Of a DNA stretch of 64,000 bases, positions 45,361 through 57,205 are shown in pieces. The stretch spans positions 19,586,001 to 19,650,000 of the forward strand of contig NC_084827.1 of assembly GCF_033115175.1 (NCBI RefSeq), given 5' to 3'. Under the pieces are notes generated by a model, which worked only from the letters and a program-made list of their open reading frames with translations, ran no database searches and had not been told where the DNA came from. The number at the start of each line of letters is the position of its first letter. Positions within the stretch are counted from its first letter, which is position 1. Made by a program: the position numbers and the translations under genes. This DNA comes from Lepus europaeus (Eukaryota; Chordata; Mammalia; Lagomorpha; Leporidae).

Positions 45361-45636
45361 AGTGAGAGGGAGAGAGAAAGGTCTTCCTTCTGTTGGTTCA
45401 CTCCCCAAATGGCTGCAATGGCCAGAGCTGCACCTATCTGAAGCCAGGAGCCAGGTGCTTCTTTCTGGTCTCCCATGAGGGTGCAGGGGCCCAAGCACTT
45501 GGGCCATCTTCTACTGCTTTCCCATAGCAGAGATTTGGATCAAAAATGGAGCAGCCGGGACTGAAACCAGCACCCACATGGGATGCTGTCACTGCAGGTG
45601 GCGGCCTCATTCGCCACTTCACAGCACTAGCCCCTC
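45361..45636 (-). mobile_element. C SINE, standard, second arm of the inverted pair
   Basis: Begins at AGTGAGAGGGAGAGAG with no A tail; head end TTCACAGCACTAGCCCC. Confidence 0.9.
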
Positions 45637-46799
45637 CTTGTATTTTCTTGTCTCAGCCATAGTAAATACCACTTAAAAAGTTATCCCCAAAGGAAGAGAA
45701 TATATTTGGAACTAAACTTGAAAATATTTTTTTTTGTTGTTTGCTTAAGGACTTTTTGTTTGTTTAAGGACTTTTTGTTTGTTTTAAGGACTTCATATGT
45801 TTAATATAAACAAATTTGGGAACATAGTGATTTTTCCCCTCCTACCTCCCTCCAGAATCACCATGTTTCCAAATTTGTATATAGTAAATGCATGAAGTTA
45901 TAGTCCTTCAATAAAATTTTTAAAAAGTGGAAAAAAAATTTTTAAAAATATGGGTTTTAAGGTAAGTATACAGAGTTTATTTTTCAACTCCTTAATACTT
46001 TAATTTCACATTACTTTAATCTCACATTAAAGTGTTATAACACTTTAATCTCACATCTTACATTTTTTCCTGTCAGTTTGAAAAATTTGTATCTTCAGCA
46101 TGTGTTAGCATATGCTTAATACATACAGTAAAATTCTCATCTAATTTGTCTTGAGTTGTACTAAAACTCACTCAGGAAGGCAGGAGTAGAGACCAGGCAT
46201 GAAAGGAAATACACTTTTAGTATTTTTTACTTTCAGGAAGCCCTTCAGTGGTTTCTTCATTTGCATCAAATGATATGATTTCAAGCTTGACGTTTCTAAT
46301 TTTAAAGCAGGGCTTCCTAGTGTACCTAGTAAGGCCACAGGGAAGTGATTATCAGGGAATGAAAGCTTTAGTCATTCTTAGCTGAAATGGATTGTACAGA
46401 TCCAAATTTATCTTTGGGGCCATCCGTGAGATTAATATTCACATACATAAGTGATTGAGAATGTTTTATTTGGAAACTGATTCCTTACACTTTTCATGAA
46501 AAATTTGGGCAAGATATCTCAGCACTAATGTATGTGTGACTGACACGTACAGAGTTGAGTTCAAATTCATTTGCCAGAGGTCATTCATCATGACATGGTT
46601 GTTTGAAAACACTGTTCCAGAAACACTGGGATTTTGTCAACAACTGAAGAGATCGTAGTGTGCAGTGCTGTCACTTGGTTGTACTGATTTCTTTTGAAAT
46701 CAGGACAGAATGATGCTCTGCTATCTTCTGAAGTTGATTTGGAAACTATTTGAATATTTTCTCTTAGAATATGAATGGCTGTGGTTTATTTTTTTATTT
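45637..46799 (+). other. Longest SINE-free stretch of distal intron 1
   Basis: AT-rich and without recognisable repeats apart from a 20-base tandem unit; no TNPO3 exon seen in either strand's frames. Confidence 0.5.
45745..45796 (+). repeat. Short tandem repeat, about 20-base unit
   Basis: TTAAGGACTTTTTGTTTGTT occurs twice and then partly a third time. Confidence 0.85.
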
Positions 46800-47128
46800 T
46801 TTTTTATTTAAGATTTATTTATTTCAAAGACAGTTACAGAGGGAGGTAGAGACAGAGACAGGTCTTCCATCCGCTGGTTCACTCCCCAAATGACAACAGC
46901 CAGAGCTGGGTGTTTCTGAAGCCAGGAGCCAGGAGCTTCTTCCAGGTCTCCCACATGGGTTCAGGGGCCCAAGGACTTGGCCCATTTTCTACTGCTTTCC
47001 CAGGTGGCATTAGCAGGGAGCAAGATAGGAAGAGGAGCAGCCAGAACTTGAACCCGTGCCCAGGTAGGAGGTCAGTGCTGCAGGTGCTGCAGGCCAGGGC
47101 TTTAACTCCCTGCTCCACAGTGCCAGCT
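46800..47128 (-). mobile_element. C SINE, standard
   Basis: Full length; carries GTGCTGCAGGTGCTGCAG near the head. Confidence 0.9.
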
Positions 47129-47289
47129 CTGCCTTTGATGTTTTAAATAACATGATCACTAAGGATTTCTTTCTCCTACAAGTGAGATAATTTTCTTCCT
47201 TTTGATAATTTGATTACTATAGAGAGGACTGTGAACATTTAAGTAGGTTGAACTTATCTCCATAAATGAGTTTTTTTGAAACAACTTAA

Positions 47290-47625
47290 AAAAATTTTTA
47301 CAAAGGATTTATTTTATTTATTTGAAAGGCAGAATTGTGATAGAGGGGGGGAGAGAAAGAGAGAGAGGTCTTCCATCTGTTGGTTCGCTCCCTAAATAGC
47401 CACAACAGCTAGGACTGGCCAGGCTGAAGCCAGGAGCCAGGAGTTCTTCTGGGTCTCTCACATTGGTGCAGGAACCCAAGCACTTGGGCCATCTTCTGTG
47501 GCTTTCCCAGGCATGTTAGCAGGGAACTGGATCATCAGTGGAGCAGTGGAGACTCGAACGGGGTCCATATGGGGTGCCGGCATTGCAGGTGGCAGCTTGA
47601 CCTGCTGTGCCACAGTGCTGGCCTC
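47290..47625 (-). mobile_element. C SINE, standard
   Basis: Full length; L1 3' UTR begins right after the head. Confidence 0.9.
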
Positions 47626-47627
47626 TA

Positions 47628-47860
47628 AAAAAGCTTTTTAATACACATAAAAATTGTACATATTTATGGGGTACTTTCTGACATTTTACTACATGTATAC
47701 ATTGTGTAATGTCCAGAGTAGATATATTTATCTCAAAACATTTAGCATTTCTTTGTGGTAGAAACATCCAAAAATCCTGTCTTCTAGTGTGCAGTACATT
47801 TTCCATAGTCACCTTACTGTACAATGGAACTTCAGAACATAAATCTGCTTTTTTGCTTCT
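47628..47860 (-). mobile_element. Old L1 3' UTR fragment
   Basis: Contains TTGTACATATTTATGGGGTA, TACATGTATACATTGTGTAA and CATAGTCACCTTACTGTACA, the reversed 3' UTR of an L1M-type element. Confidence 0.72.
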
Positions 47861-48126
47861 AGAAAAGTTATTTGTGTATACAAGGCCTGGGAGGTAGGAG
47901 TTGTTTCCACATCACTGCTATGGTGAAGATATTAGCTAAGTTTCCTTTCATCATAGCTTCTGTATTTCAGGCCATCTTACAAAACAAATTACACTGAAAA
48001 ATGTTTTTAGGTAGTGATGGTTGTCTTACTTGCTCTTCAGCTTATTTTTTTTTCTTTTTATTTCCTTTCTAATTTTTTAATAAAGTTGATTTTCCACGAT
48101 ATGCTTAATTCTCCCTTTTTTTTCCC

Positions 48127-48361
48127 CCCAAAGATTTACTTATATGAAATACAGAATTATGGAAAGGGAGAGACACAGAGAGAGAGAAATCTTCACTCCC
48201 CAAATGACTGTAGTGACCGGGGCTGAAGCCAGGAGCCTGGAACTCCATCCACGTCTCCCACAGGGGTGCAGGGGCCCAAGGACCTGGGCCATCTTCTGCT
48301 TTCCCAGATGCATTAGCAGGGAGCTGGATTAGACATAGAACAGGGATTCAAACTGGTGTTC
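48127..48361 (-). mobile_element. C SINE, head truncated
   Basis: Stops at GATTCAAACTGGTGTTC, missing the last 60 bases. Confidence 0.87.
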
Positions 48362-48465
48362 ATTTCATTATCTTTATTTCCAGAACCTCAGTTTTTATTT
48401 GCAAGAGCCCTTTAGTCCTCTGTGAAGTATTTTAAGTAATTTTGCTTAACTTGAAGCGTTTTCTT

Positions 48466-48793
48466 GAAATTTTTTTAAAGATTTATTTATTTGAGAGGCA
48501 GATTACAGGAACAAGGAGAGACAGAGAGAGAGGGGTCTTCATCCTCTGGTTCACTCCCCAAATGACTGCAACAGCCAGAGGTGGGCAGATCTGAAGCCAG
48601 GAACTAGGAGCTTCTTCTGCGTCTCCCACGTGGGTGCAGGGGCCCAAGCACTTGGACCATCTTCTACTGCTTTCCCAGGCCACAGCAGAGAGCTGGATTA
48701 GAAGTGGAGCAGCCAGGACTCAAACTGGCGCCCATATGGGATTCCAACTTTAGGGACAGAGGCTTAACCTACTATACCACAGCACCAGCTCCC
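48466..48793 (-). mobile_element. C SINE, standard
   Basis: Full length; head end ACCACAGCACCAGCTCCC. Confidence 0.92.
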
Positions 48794-48794
48794 T

Positions 48795-49057
48795 TAAATT
48801 TTTTTAAAAAATTATTTATTTATTTATTTGAAAGAGTTACAGAGAAAGAGAGGGGGAGAGACAGGGTCTCACACACACATACACACACACGGATCTTCCA
48901 TCTGCTGGTTCACCTCCCTAGAAGGCCGCAACAGCCAGGGGTAGGCCAGGCCAGAGCCAGGAGCTTCATCTGGGTCTCCCACTTGGGTAGCAGGGGCCCC
49001 AACGGGATGCCGATGTCACAGGCAAAAGCTTTACCTGCTATGTCACAACGCTGGCCC
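48795..49057 (-). mobile_element. C SINE with core deletion
   Basis: GCAGGGGCCCCAACGGGATG joins middle to head; (CA)n near 48,871-48,891. Confidence 0.9.
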
Positions 49058-49766
49058 CAGTTTGAAACGTTTTTGTGTAGGATTAACTAGCAGTCTCAGT
49101 TTGCTTCTAATTGGCAGCAAAAAACTCCTTTGACTCCAGTCTGGGTGAGTGCTCGCATTGCTGAGGGGGCCTACCAAGTGGTTTTGGTTGATTTGGCAGT
49201 TTTGGAAATGTTGGTGTAGAAGTTAATCTTGGAACAACAATGCGCCATTAAAGGAAGAAACTAGAAAGGCAGATACTTTTAGGATCTGCTGCGAAGTGTA
49301 ACAAAGGACTTGGAGTGTTTTTGAAAGGATTGCTAGGCCTTGTAGTCATCACAGAGTTGTAGAAATGCCGTTTGAAAAGACTGATGTAAAGGGCCTGTTC
49401 TGCTAATGCTTTGTGCAATGGGAGATTGGAATTAGATGCTTAAATGGAAAATGTTCTCTTGTTGCAGCCTCTTTGAAAAGTGCTGCTAGTGGGAGCTGCA
49501 GCTTCCTCCTGCTGACTCTGAGCCCAGGCTTCGGTTGAGATGGCCTTTTCAGAAATGTGGAGCTTAGTCCAAGCCTGGATTTCAGTGGGTAGCACCTGGC
49601 ATCTGTGGCTAGAAAGTCCTATGAAGTGTAAGTGCTTTATTCTCTCTTCGTAAAGAATCCTTTTCCTTCCTTATTCTCTTCCTTCTCGCTTCATTCTGCA
49701 GCTTATCAGAGATAAAGAGTGGTGAGCAATGTATTATAGTGTCCAGGGTATCAGGATTTGCTTGCT
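49058..49766 (+). other. Unique intron sequence
   Basis: Relatively GC-balanced; no exon recognised. Confidence 0.5.
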
Positions 49767-50072
49767 TTTTTTTTTTTTTTTAATTATTTGAAAGAGAGAG
49801 AGGGAGATAGTCTGAGAGACAGATGGATAAAATCTTCCATCTGCTGGTTCACTCCCCAGATGTGTAATAGTCAAGGCTGGGCCAAGCTAAAGCCAGAAGC
49901 CAGGACAACTCCAACCAGGTTGTCCACGTGGGTGACAGGAACACAAGTACTTGAGCTATCATCTGCCTCCCACGACATGCATTAGTAGGAAGCTGGATTG
50001 AAAGCTGGGACTTGAATCAGGAGCTCTGATACAGGCTACGGTTATCCCAAGTAGCATTTCAACTTCTGTCTC
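49767..50072 (-). mobile_element. C SINE, older variant
   Basis: TTTTTAATTATTTGAAAGAG to CATTTCAACTTCTGTCTC; diverged head. Confidence 0.82.
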
Positions 50073-50434
50073 AAACCCCACCTATGTTGCATTTTCTTTG
50101 TGACTCAGGGACTTGTTATTTTTGGATGTCGATAATTGTTAAACCCTCCTGGAATTTAAAATACAGTGGTAAATTATGATTCTGAACATTCATTAGTGGC
50201 AGTACCATCAAGAAATTTTTTATTGGTAATTTTCTTAGTAGCTTGTGTTACTCAGGTTTGCCAAATTTCTTTAGAAGTTATTTTATATTAAGTATTTTTT
50301 TCAAAAGACAAATATTTGTAGAGTGAGGCCCATTTGACCCAAGGATTAAGGCAGTATCAATATAAATAAAGGTTCTTGAAATTAGAAGAAAGCTTTTTTT
50401 TCCTTTTGGTTCCACTTGTTACATTTGTATAAGG
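50073..50434 (+). other. Unique AT-rich intron sequence
   Basis: Nothing recognised. Confidence 0.5.
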
Positions 50435-50746
50435 GAATTTTTCTTTCTTTTTTAAGGTGTATTTATTTACTTGGAAGGCAGCAGGACAGAGAGGGAGGGA
50501 GAGACTGAGAGGTAGCTTCCATCTGGTAGTTCACTCCCCAAATGGCAATAGCAACAGGGGCTGGGCTAGGCTGAAGCAGGCCTTCCACATGTGTGGCAGG
50601 GACCCAAATACCTGGGCTATTGCTTACTGCTTTCCCAGATGCAATAGCAGGGAATTGGATCAGAAACAGAGCAGCCAGTGTTTGAACTGGCACTCTGATA
50701 TGGGATGTTGGTGTCATAGGCGACAGCTTAACCTACTATGCTAGCC
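50435..50746 (-). mobile_element. C SINE, standard
   Basis: Ends TTAACCTACTATGCTAG, cut by the next SINE's insertion site. Confidence 0.87.
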
Positions 50747-50751
50747 CAGGA

Positions 50752-50754
<3 letters not shown>

Positions 50755-50783
<29 letters not shown>

Positions 50784-51118
50784 TTTTTTTTTTTTTTTTT
50801 TTTTTTGGACAGGCAGAGTTAGACAGAGAGACAGAGAGAAAGGTCTTCCTTTTTCCGTTGATTCACACCCCAAATGGCCGCTATGGCCGGCACGCTGCAC
50901 CAATCTGAAGTCAGGAGCCAGGTCTTTCCTCCTGGTCTCCCATGTGGGTGCAGGGCCCAAGCACTTGGGCTATCCTCCACTGCCCTCCTGGGCCACAGCA
51001 GAGAGTGGACTGGAAGAGGAACAACCGGGACAGAATCCGACACCCCAACTGGGACTAGAACCCGGGGTGCTGGCGCCGCAGGCGGAGGATTAGCCAAGTG
51101 AGCTGTGGTGCTGGCCCC
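50755..51118 (-). mobile_element. C SINE, young, with AT microsatellite tail
   Basis: TSD CCAGGAAT at 50,747 and 51,119. The tail end is (AT)n (50,754-50,774) before the T tract. Confidence 0.92.
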
Positions 51119-51220
51119 CAGGAATTTTTTCTAAAACTTATTTACCATAGAATTGTCCTATGAAGTACATATATCTACCATCTATACTTTACTTTTGTTA
51201 AAAAAAAAAAAAAACCTCAA

Positions 51221-51467
51221 GGGGCTAACATTTGGCCTAGTTTTTAAGGTGTCTACATTTCATATTGGACAGGGATCAAGTTTTGGCTCCACTTCTGATT
51301 CCATTTTCCAGGTAGTGTGTGTGCACTCTGAAAGGCAGCAGGTGATGGCTCAAATGGTTACATCCTTGCCACCCATGTGGGAGAACTAGATTGAGTTCCT
51401 GGCTCGTGGCTTCAGCCTGGCCCAACTTAGCTTTTGTAGGCATTTGTGGAGTTGAACCGTCAGATGG
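51221..51467 (+). mobile_element. C SINE, older variant, 3'-truncated
   Basis: Head GGGGCTAACATTTGGCC; stops at GTCAGATGG, fused to an inverted fragment. Confidence 0.82.
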
Positions 51468-51537
51468 GACTCAAACCTGCATCCGTATGGGATACCAGAA
51501 CTGCAGGCAGAGGCTTAACCTTTTGTGTCACAGCCCC
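51468..51537 (-). mobile_element. C SINE head fragment
   Basis: GACTCAAACCTGCATCC to TGTGTCACAGCCCC only. Confidence 0.8.
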
Positions 51538-52182
51538 TATTTATTTATTTGTCTGAAAACCAGTGTGACAGAGGTCTTCCATCTGCTGATTCACTCCCCA
51601 AATGGCCACAACTGATGGGTTGGGCCTGGATCTGGGCCAAGCTGAAGCCAGGAGCCAGAAACTCCGTCTAGGTCTCTCTCTCTCTCTCTTTTTTTTTTTT
51701 TTTTTAAGATTTATTTATTTTTTACTTGAGAGTCAGAGTTACACAGAGAGAAGAGAGAGAGAGGTCTTCCATCCAATGGTTTACTCCCCAATTGGCCATA
51801 ACAGTTGGAGCTGCGCCAATCCCAAGCCAGGAGCCAGAAGCTTCTACCAAGTCTCCCACGCAGGTGCAGGGGCCCAAGGACTTGGGCCATCTTCTACTGC
51901 TTTCCTAGGCCATAGCAGAGAGCTGGATGGGAAGAGGAGCAGCCGGGACTTGAACCGGCGCCCATATGGAATGCCGGTGCTTCAGGCCAGGGCGTTAACT
52001 CTCTGTGCCACAGTGCCGACTCCTCCATCTAGGTCTTCCACATGGGTGGCAGGCACCCAAGTACTTGGGCCATCCTTCGCTGCCTTCTCAGGCACCAAGC
52101 AGCTGGGGAGTCAAACTGACTCTGATATGGGATGCTGGAGTCACAAGGGGTCGCTTAACCTGCTGTGCCACATTGCTGTCTT
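51538..52182 (-). mobile_element. C SINE, older, split by a second C SINE
   Basis: Tail half 51,538-51,675 and head half 52,024-52,182. CCGTCTAGGTCT / CCATCTAGGTCT flank the inserted copy. Confidence 0.88.
51676..52023 (-). mobile_element. C SINE, standard, nested in an older copy
   Basis: Full length in the same orientation as its host; head end GCCACAGTGCCGACTCC. Confidence 0.92.
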
Positions 52183-52612
52183 TCCCCCCCTCACCCATTT
52201 TTGTCGTTTTTGATTCCCAATGCTGAAATTTTTCTGAAACTTTAAAACCAGCAGATATTGGAAAAATATTGATCATTGTTTTGTCACTAAAACAAAAGAA
52301 ACATATTTAAAACAAAACAAAATCAAGGCTCCATCCTGGGAAGGCCAGTGAAGATCTGCAAATAAGGACTCTGAAAAATGTTTCTTCTTCTTGGAACCTT
52401 GGTGTTGTTATTTGTAAATAACTGATTTGCTTGTTCTCTGTTGCCCTTTCTCTCTAACCATTTTGAATTCTATTCTGATAGGTTTCTCCAATCCAGTAGG
52501 TATCTTGGCTACCTAGTAAAAGGAAGGGCTAAGTGTTTAGGAGAACAAAGAGGTGTTATGCACTTATGAGATTCTAATGTCTTACCATTTTGCTTCATAA
52601 ATGTCTACTTTA
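52183..52612 (+). other. Unique intron sequence
   Basis: Nothing recognised before the AT microsatellite. Confidence 0.5.
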
Positions 52613-52766
52613 TTTAAGTATATATATTAAGTATATATATTATATATACTTATATATAATATATAATATATATAATATATAATATATAATATATAATATA
52701 TATAATATATATTAAGTATATATATTAAGTATATAAAAATTATATATATATATTATATACTATAAT
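52613..52766. repeat. AT-rich microsatellite with palindromic units
   Basis: About 150 bases of TATATAATATATAA-type repeats with TTAAGTATATATAT motifs at both sides; nearly pure A/T and self-complementary. Confidence 0.95.
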
Positions 52767-52824
52767 AGCCAAAGGATTTATATATGCATTTTAGGAGATG
52801 TAAATATAAGTAAGTTTTTTTTAC

Positions 52825-53035
52825 CTTTTTTTAAAAAATTCAACTTATTTATTTGAGAGGCTGAGAGAAAGTTCCCATCCGCTGTTTCATTCTCCAGATG
52901 CCTGCAGTGGCTGGGATTACAGTCAGGAATGCAATCCAGGTCTTCCCTGTGAGTAATAAGAATCCAATTACTTGAGCCATCACTGCTGCCTTTCAATTTC
53001 GGGAAGCTGAAGTCAGAAGTCAGAGCTCAGTGGTA
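52825..53035 (-). mobile_element. C SINE, older variant, diverged
   Basis: ATTCAACTTATTTATTTGAG to GTCAGAGCTCAGTGG; head missing. Confidence 0.75.
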
Positions 53036-53250
53036 TTTTACTTATGTGGACATTTAAGTAATCACTAATAATATTAGGCATAGGACATCTATTACTTGTT
53101 TCCAAATGTCTTCCCAGTAAATTGTTTCTCTCTCCCCAAAAAGCACTATTCTGACTTCCATCAACATAGATTACTTTTGCCTATTTAAAAAAAAAAAAAA
53201 GAGGTGAGATATAATTCACATTCAGTTCATCCATTGAAAGTAAACAGTCT

Positions 53251-53589
53251 GGGGCTGGCACTATGGCACAGCGGGTTAAAGCCCTGGCTTGAAGTGCCGG
53301 CATCCCATATGGGTGCTGGTTCAAGACCCGGCTGCTCCTCTTCCCATCCAGCTCTCTGTATGGCCTGGGAAAGTAGTGGAAGATGGTCCAAGTCCTTGGG
53401 CCCCTGCACCCGCATGGGAGACTTGGAAGAAGCTCCTGGCTCCTGGCTTTGGATTGGTGCAGCTCCAACTGTTGTGGCCATCTGGGGGAGTGAACCAGTG
53501 GATGGAAGACCTCTCTCTCTCTGTCTCTACTTCTTTCTGTAACTCTGTCTTTCAAATAAATAAAATAAATCTTAAAAAAAAAAAAAAAA
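53251..53589 (+). mobile_element. C SINE, standard, in L1
   Basis: Head GGGGCTGGCACTATGGC. AAGTAAACAGT before it resembles AAGTATACAGT after the following SINE (53,922). Confidence 0.92.
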
Positions 53590-53921
53590 AGCCAGCGCCG
53601 CAGCTCCCTAGGTAACCCTCTGCCTGTGACGCTGGTACTCCGGGTTCTAGTCCTGGTTGGGGCACTGGATTCTGTCCTGGTTGCTCCTCTTCCAGTCCAG
53701 CTCTCTGCTGTGGCCCAGGAAGGCAGTGGAGGATGGCCCAAGTGCTTGGGTCCCTGCATCCACATGGGAGACCAGGAGAAGAACCTGGCTCCTGGCTTCA
53801 GATCGGCTCAGCATGCCGGCTGTAGCGGCCATTTGGGGGGTGAACCAACGGAAGAAAGACCTTTCTCTGTCTCTCTCTCTCACTGTCTAACTCTGCCTGT
53901 CCAAAAAAAAAAAAAAAAAAA
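53590..53921 (+). mobile_element. C SINE, young-like, tandem with the previous
   Basis: Head GCCAGCGCCGCAGCTCC set in the A tail of the preceding SINE. Confidence 0.92.
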
Positions 53922-54181
53922 GTATACAGTTCAGTGATTTTTGGTATATTCATAGAGTTGTGCATTTGTCGCCACAATCAAGTTTAGAACATTTTTATCA
54001 CCCTAAAAGGGGGCTTGTACCCCATGGCCTGCCCTCCACTCCTGTCCCATCCCCCAATCTTGGACAAGCATTAATTTACTTTCTGTCTTTGAAGATTTGC
54101 CTATTCTGGACATTTTATATAAATGGAATCATACTGCTGATGGTACTTTATGATTGGCTTTTTGGCCTAGTGTAATGTTTT

Positions 54182-54484
54182 TAAAAAGATTTTTATTGAG
54201 AAGCAGAGTTACAGAGAGACAGAGAGGTCTTCCATTCACTGGTTCACTCCCCAAATGACTGCACAGCCGGAGGTGGGCTGATCTGAAACCAGGAGCCAGG
54301 AGCTTCTTCCTGGTCTCACGTGGGTGCAGGGGCCCAAGCATTTGGGCCATCTTCCACTGCTTTCCCAGGCCATAAGCAGAAATCTGGACTGGAAGAGGAG
54401 CAGCTGGGACATGAAGCAGCACCCATATGGGATGCTGGCACTGCAGGCAGAGACTTGACCTACTACACCACAGCGCCAATCCCC
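54182..54484 (-). mobile_element. C SINE, standard, in L1
   Basis: Full length; head end ACACCACAGCGCCAATCCCC. Confidence 0.92.
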
Positions 54485-54499
54485 TTAGTATAATTTTTT

Positions 54500-54825
54500 T
54501 AGAAGAGTTATTTATTTATTTGAAAATCAGAGTTACATAGAGAGTGGAGGAGAGGCAGAGAGAGAGAAGTCTTCCATCTGCTGGTTCACTCCCCAGTTGG
54601 CCACAACAGCTGGAGCTGCGCCGATCCGAAACCAGGAGCCAGGAGCTTTTTCGAGGTCTCCCATGCGGGTGCAGGGGCCCCAAGGACTTGGGCCATCTTC
54701 TGCTTTCCCTGGCCACGGCAGAGGGCTGGATTGGAAGTGGAGCAGCTGGGACTCGAACTGGCGCCCATATGGGTTCCTGGCACTGCAGTCAGTGGCTTTA
54801 TCTGCTATGCCACAGCTCTGGTCCC
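54500..54825 (-). mobile_element. C SINE, standard, in L1
   Basis: Full length; head end ATGCCACAGCTCTGGTCCC. Confidence 0.92.
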
Positions 54826-55375
54826 TAGTATGTTTTAAAGATTTATCCATGTTGTATAATGTACTTCATTCCTTTTTATGATTGAATAATATTGCACGCT
54901 GTGTACGAAGATAGCTCACATTTTATCCATTCATTGGTGAATGGACATTTGGATGGACTGTTCCTACTTTTTGGCTATTATGAATATTGCTGCAGTGAAC
55001 ATTCATGTATCTGGAATTTCTGAGTCATGTGGTGACTCTTGTTTTTAACTTTTCAAGGAACTTCCGTCGTCTTGTTTTCCAGACGCAGGAAATGTAAATG
55101 GCTGCACCATTTTACATCCTGACTGCAGTATGTGAAGGTTCCTGTTTTTTCACATCCTTGCCAATACTTGTCATTACCTGTCTTTTTTATTATAGCCATC
55201 CTGGTGGGTATGAAGTTATATCTCATTGTGTTTTTAATTTACATTTCCTCATGGCTTACTACGTTGATCATCTTTTCATATGTTATTGGCCATTCATATA
55301 CCTTCTTTGGTAAAATGTCTATTCAAGTCTTTTGTCCCATTTTTAAATTGGGTTATCTGTCGTATTGAGTGCCTT

Positions 55376-56329
55376 CATTTTATAGAATGTATGTAATTAT
55401 ATGTAATTTTATTGATTATAGGATTCTCATTTGACTTGTTTTTGCATTTTAATATGTGTGTTGGCATCCTGGTTTGTGACAAGAAGTCTGCTGTAACATA
55501 TTTGTTCCTCTGTGTTTAATGTGTCCTTTTGCTTGCCTCCAGAATTTTCTCCTTATTTCTGGCTTTCAGGAGGTTGAATTTAGAATTTGTGTTGTTTTGT
55601 GGGGGAGGGGTTGGTGGGAGTGGCACGCTCTCTGTTGGCCTGCTGGAACTGCTGGTCTTCAGCTGTCTCATAGGCAGAGCTTTCTCAGTGATCTGGATTT
55701 CCTGTGCCATTTTTGCTGTGCCTTGACTCTGGCAGGCCTTATGCAAAATAGGCTTTTTTGGGCTCTTCCCTTAGTGATAGGAGACCTCTGGTGGTTTTGG
55801 TAGTAGCCTATCCCCTCAGAGTATTTTTTTCTTTTACCCTTACTGCAATAGCAGTGGGTCTTAACCTCTGCCTTGAGGGGGTGACATGGTTTACTATCCC
55901 AGCCCCATAGTCTAAGGCTTTTTGTTCAGTAGGAGGGAAGGGCCAGCAGAGGGTTTCTGTCTTTTTCTGCTGTTGTGGTTGCTTCTCTTCCCTAGGACTA
56001 CACGACCAAAGGCAGTTTCCAGTGGTCTCCTGCCCTCCCCTACCCATTCCCCACCCCAACCCCTCCCTCCACATTCTTTGGTCTAGTGGAGATCTGTAGA
56101 GAGGATCCTGCAGGTGGTCCTGAGCTTCCCTTGTGTCTGTGAATCCCAGGGATTCCATATATTCATGCTAGCCCACACTGAGCCTTTATCAATTTTTTAC
56201 TACCTGGTTACCTGGTGCCCTGCATGTTTTCCTGTGTTCTGCAGGAGGTGAGCTCCTGCTTGCCTCCTGTCTGCATGAGAGCTCTGTCCTTAGCTTTCAG
56301 TCTACTCCGATGCCTGAGGACCTCAGCTT
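55376..56329 (+). other. Intron sequence, possibly old L1
   Basis: TTCTCCTTATTTCTGGCTTT at 55,547 resembles reversed L1; the C-rich 56,025-56,075 part is unique. Confidence 0.4.
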
Positions 56330-56683
56330 TCTGAGGTGTTTAAGAAAAGTTATTTTGTAGTTTATTTGTAGTGAGTTTGGAGTTTATTGTTAGAAAGTGG
56401 TGTTCTGTCCATCTTTGTACATCTTAGGTGAATATAAAATTTAATTATTTTTATTCTTATATATTTTAAAAATCATACAAGATGTTTTTTGCTTTATATA
56501 ATCAGCATTCATGTACCCAGATATCTAGCTTTTCCTTTGCTCTTTATTTGCTCCTGATTTCCATGCTTCCATCCAAGATTATCTTCTCCTCAAAGAACAC
56601 CATTTATAGTATTTTCTCCTTTGTGCATCTATTGCAGATGCACACCCCTTTTGGGGGTGGTATGTCTTGAAAAGTCTATTTTG

Positions 56684-57030
56684 TGGCTGGTGCTGTGGCT
56701 CAATAGGCTAATCCTCCGCCTGCAGCACCGGCACCCCGGGTTCTAGTCCCGGTCGGGGTGCCGGATTCTGTCCCGGTTGCTCCTCTTCCAGGCCAGCTCT
56801 CTGCTGTGGTCCGGGAGTGCAGTGGAGGATGGCCCGAGTGCTTGGGCCCTGCACCCGCATGGGAGACCAGGAGAAGCACCTGGCTCCTGGCTTCAGATCA
56901 GCGCGATGCACGGGCCGCAGCGCACCGGCTGCAGCGGCCATTGGAGGGTGAACCAACGGAGAAAGGAAGACCTTTCTCTCTGTCTCTCTCTCTCTCACTG
57001 TCCACTCTGCCTGTCAAAAAAAAATTTTTT
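56684..57030 (+). mobile_element. C SINE, young
   Basis: Head GGCTGGTGCTGTGGCTC; A then T run at 57,018-57,036. Confidence 0.92.
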
Positions 57031-57205
57031 TTTTTGGTTGCATTTTAGCAAGATATTTTCTCTGCATACAAAGTAACCATTGGCGATTATTTTCTTTCAG
57101 TTCTTTGAAGGTAAAATTTTTAGTTCCCATTGTTTCTAATGAGAAGGCAGCTATCAGTCTAATTGTTGTTCCTTTAAAGGTAATTACTATTAGGACTTTC
57201 TAGGC

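Larger units (their letters stand above)
53205..55375 (-). mobile_element. Old L1 3' region split by four C SINEs
   Basis: L1 pieces at 53,205-53,250 (GATATAATTCACATTCAGTT), 53,922-54,181 (CATAGAGTTGTGCATTTGTC) and 54,826-55,375 (GGCTATTATGAATATTGCTG; TGTCTATTCAAGTCTTTTGT). Orientation is minus. SINEs at 53,251, 53,590, 54,182 and 54,500 interrupt it. Confidence 0.85.

Noticed and set aside
51602-52213. 203-codon plus-strand frame
   Set aside because: Made entirely of two nested SINEs.
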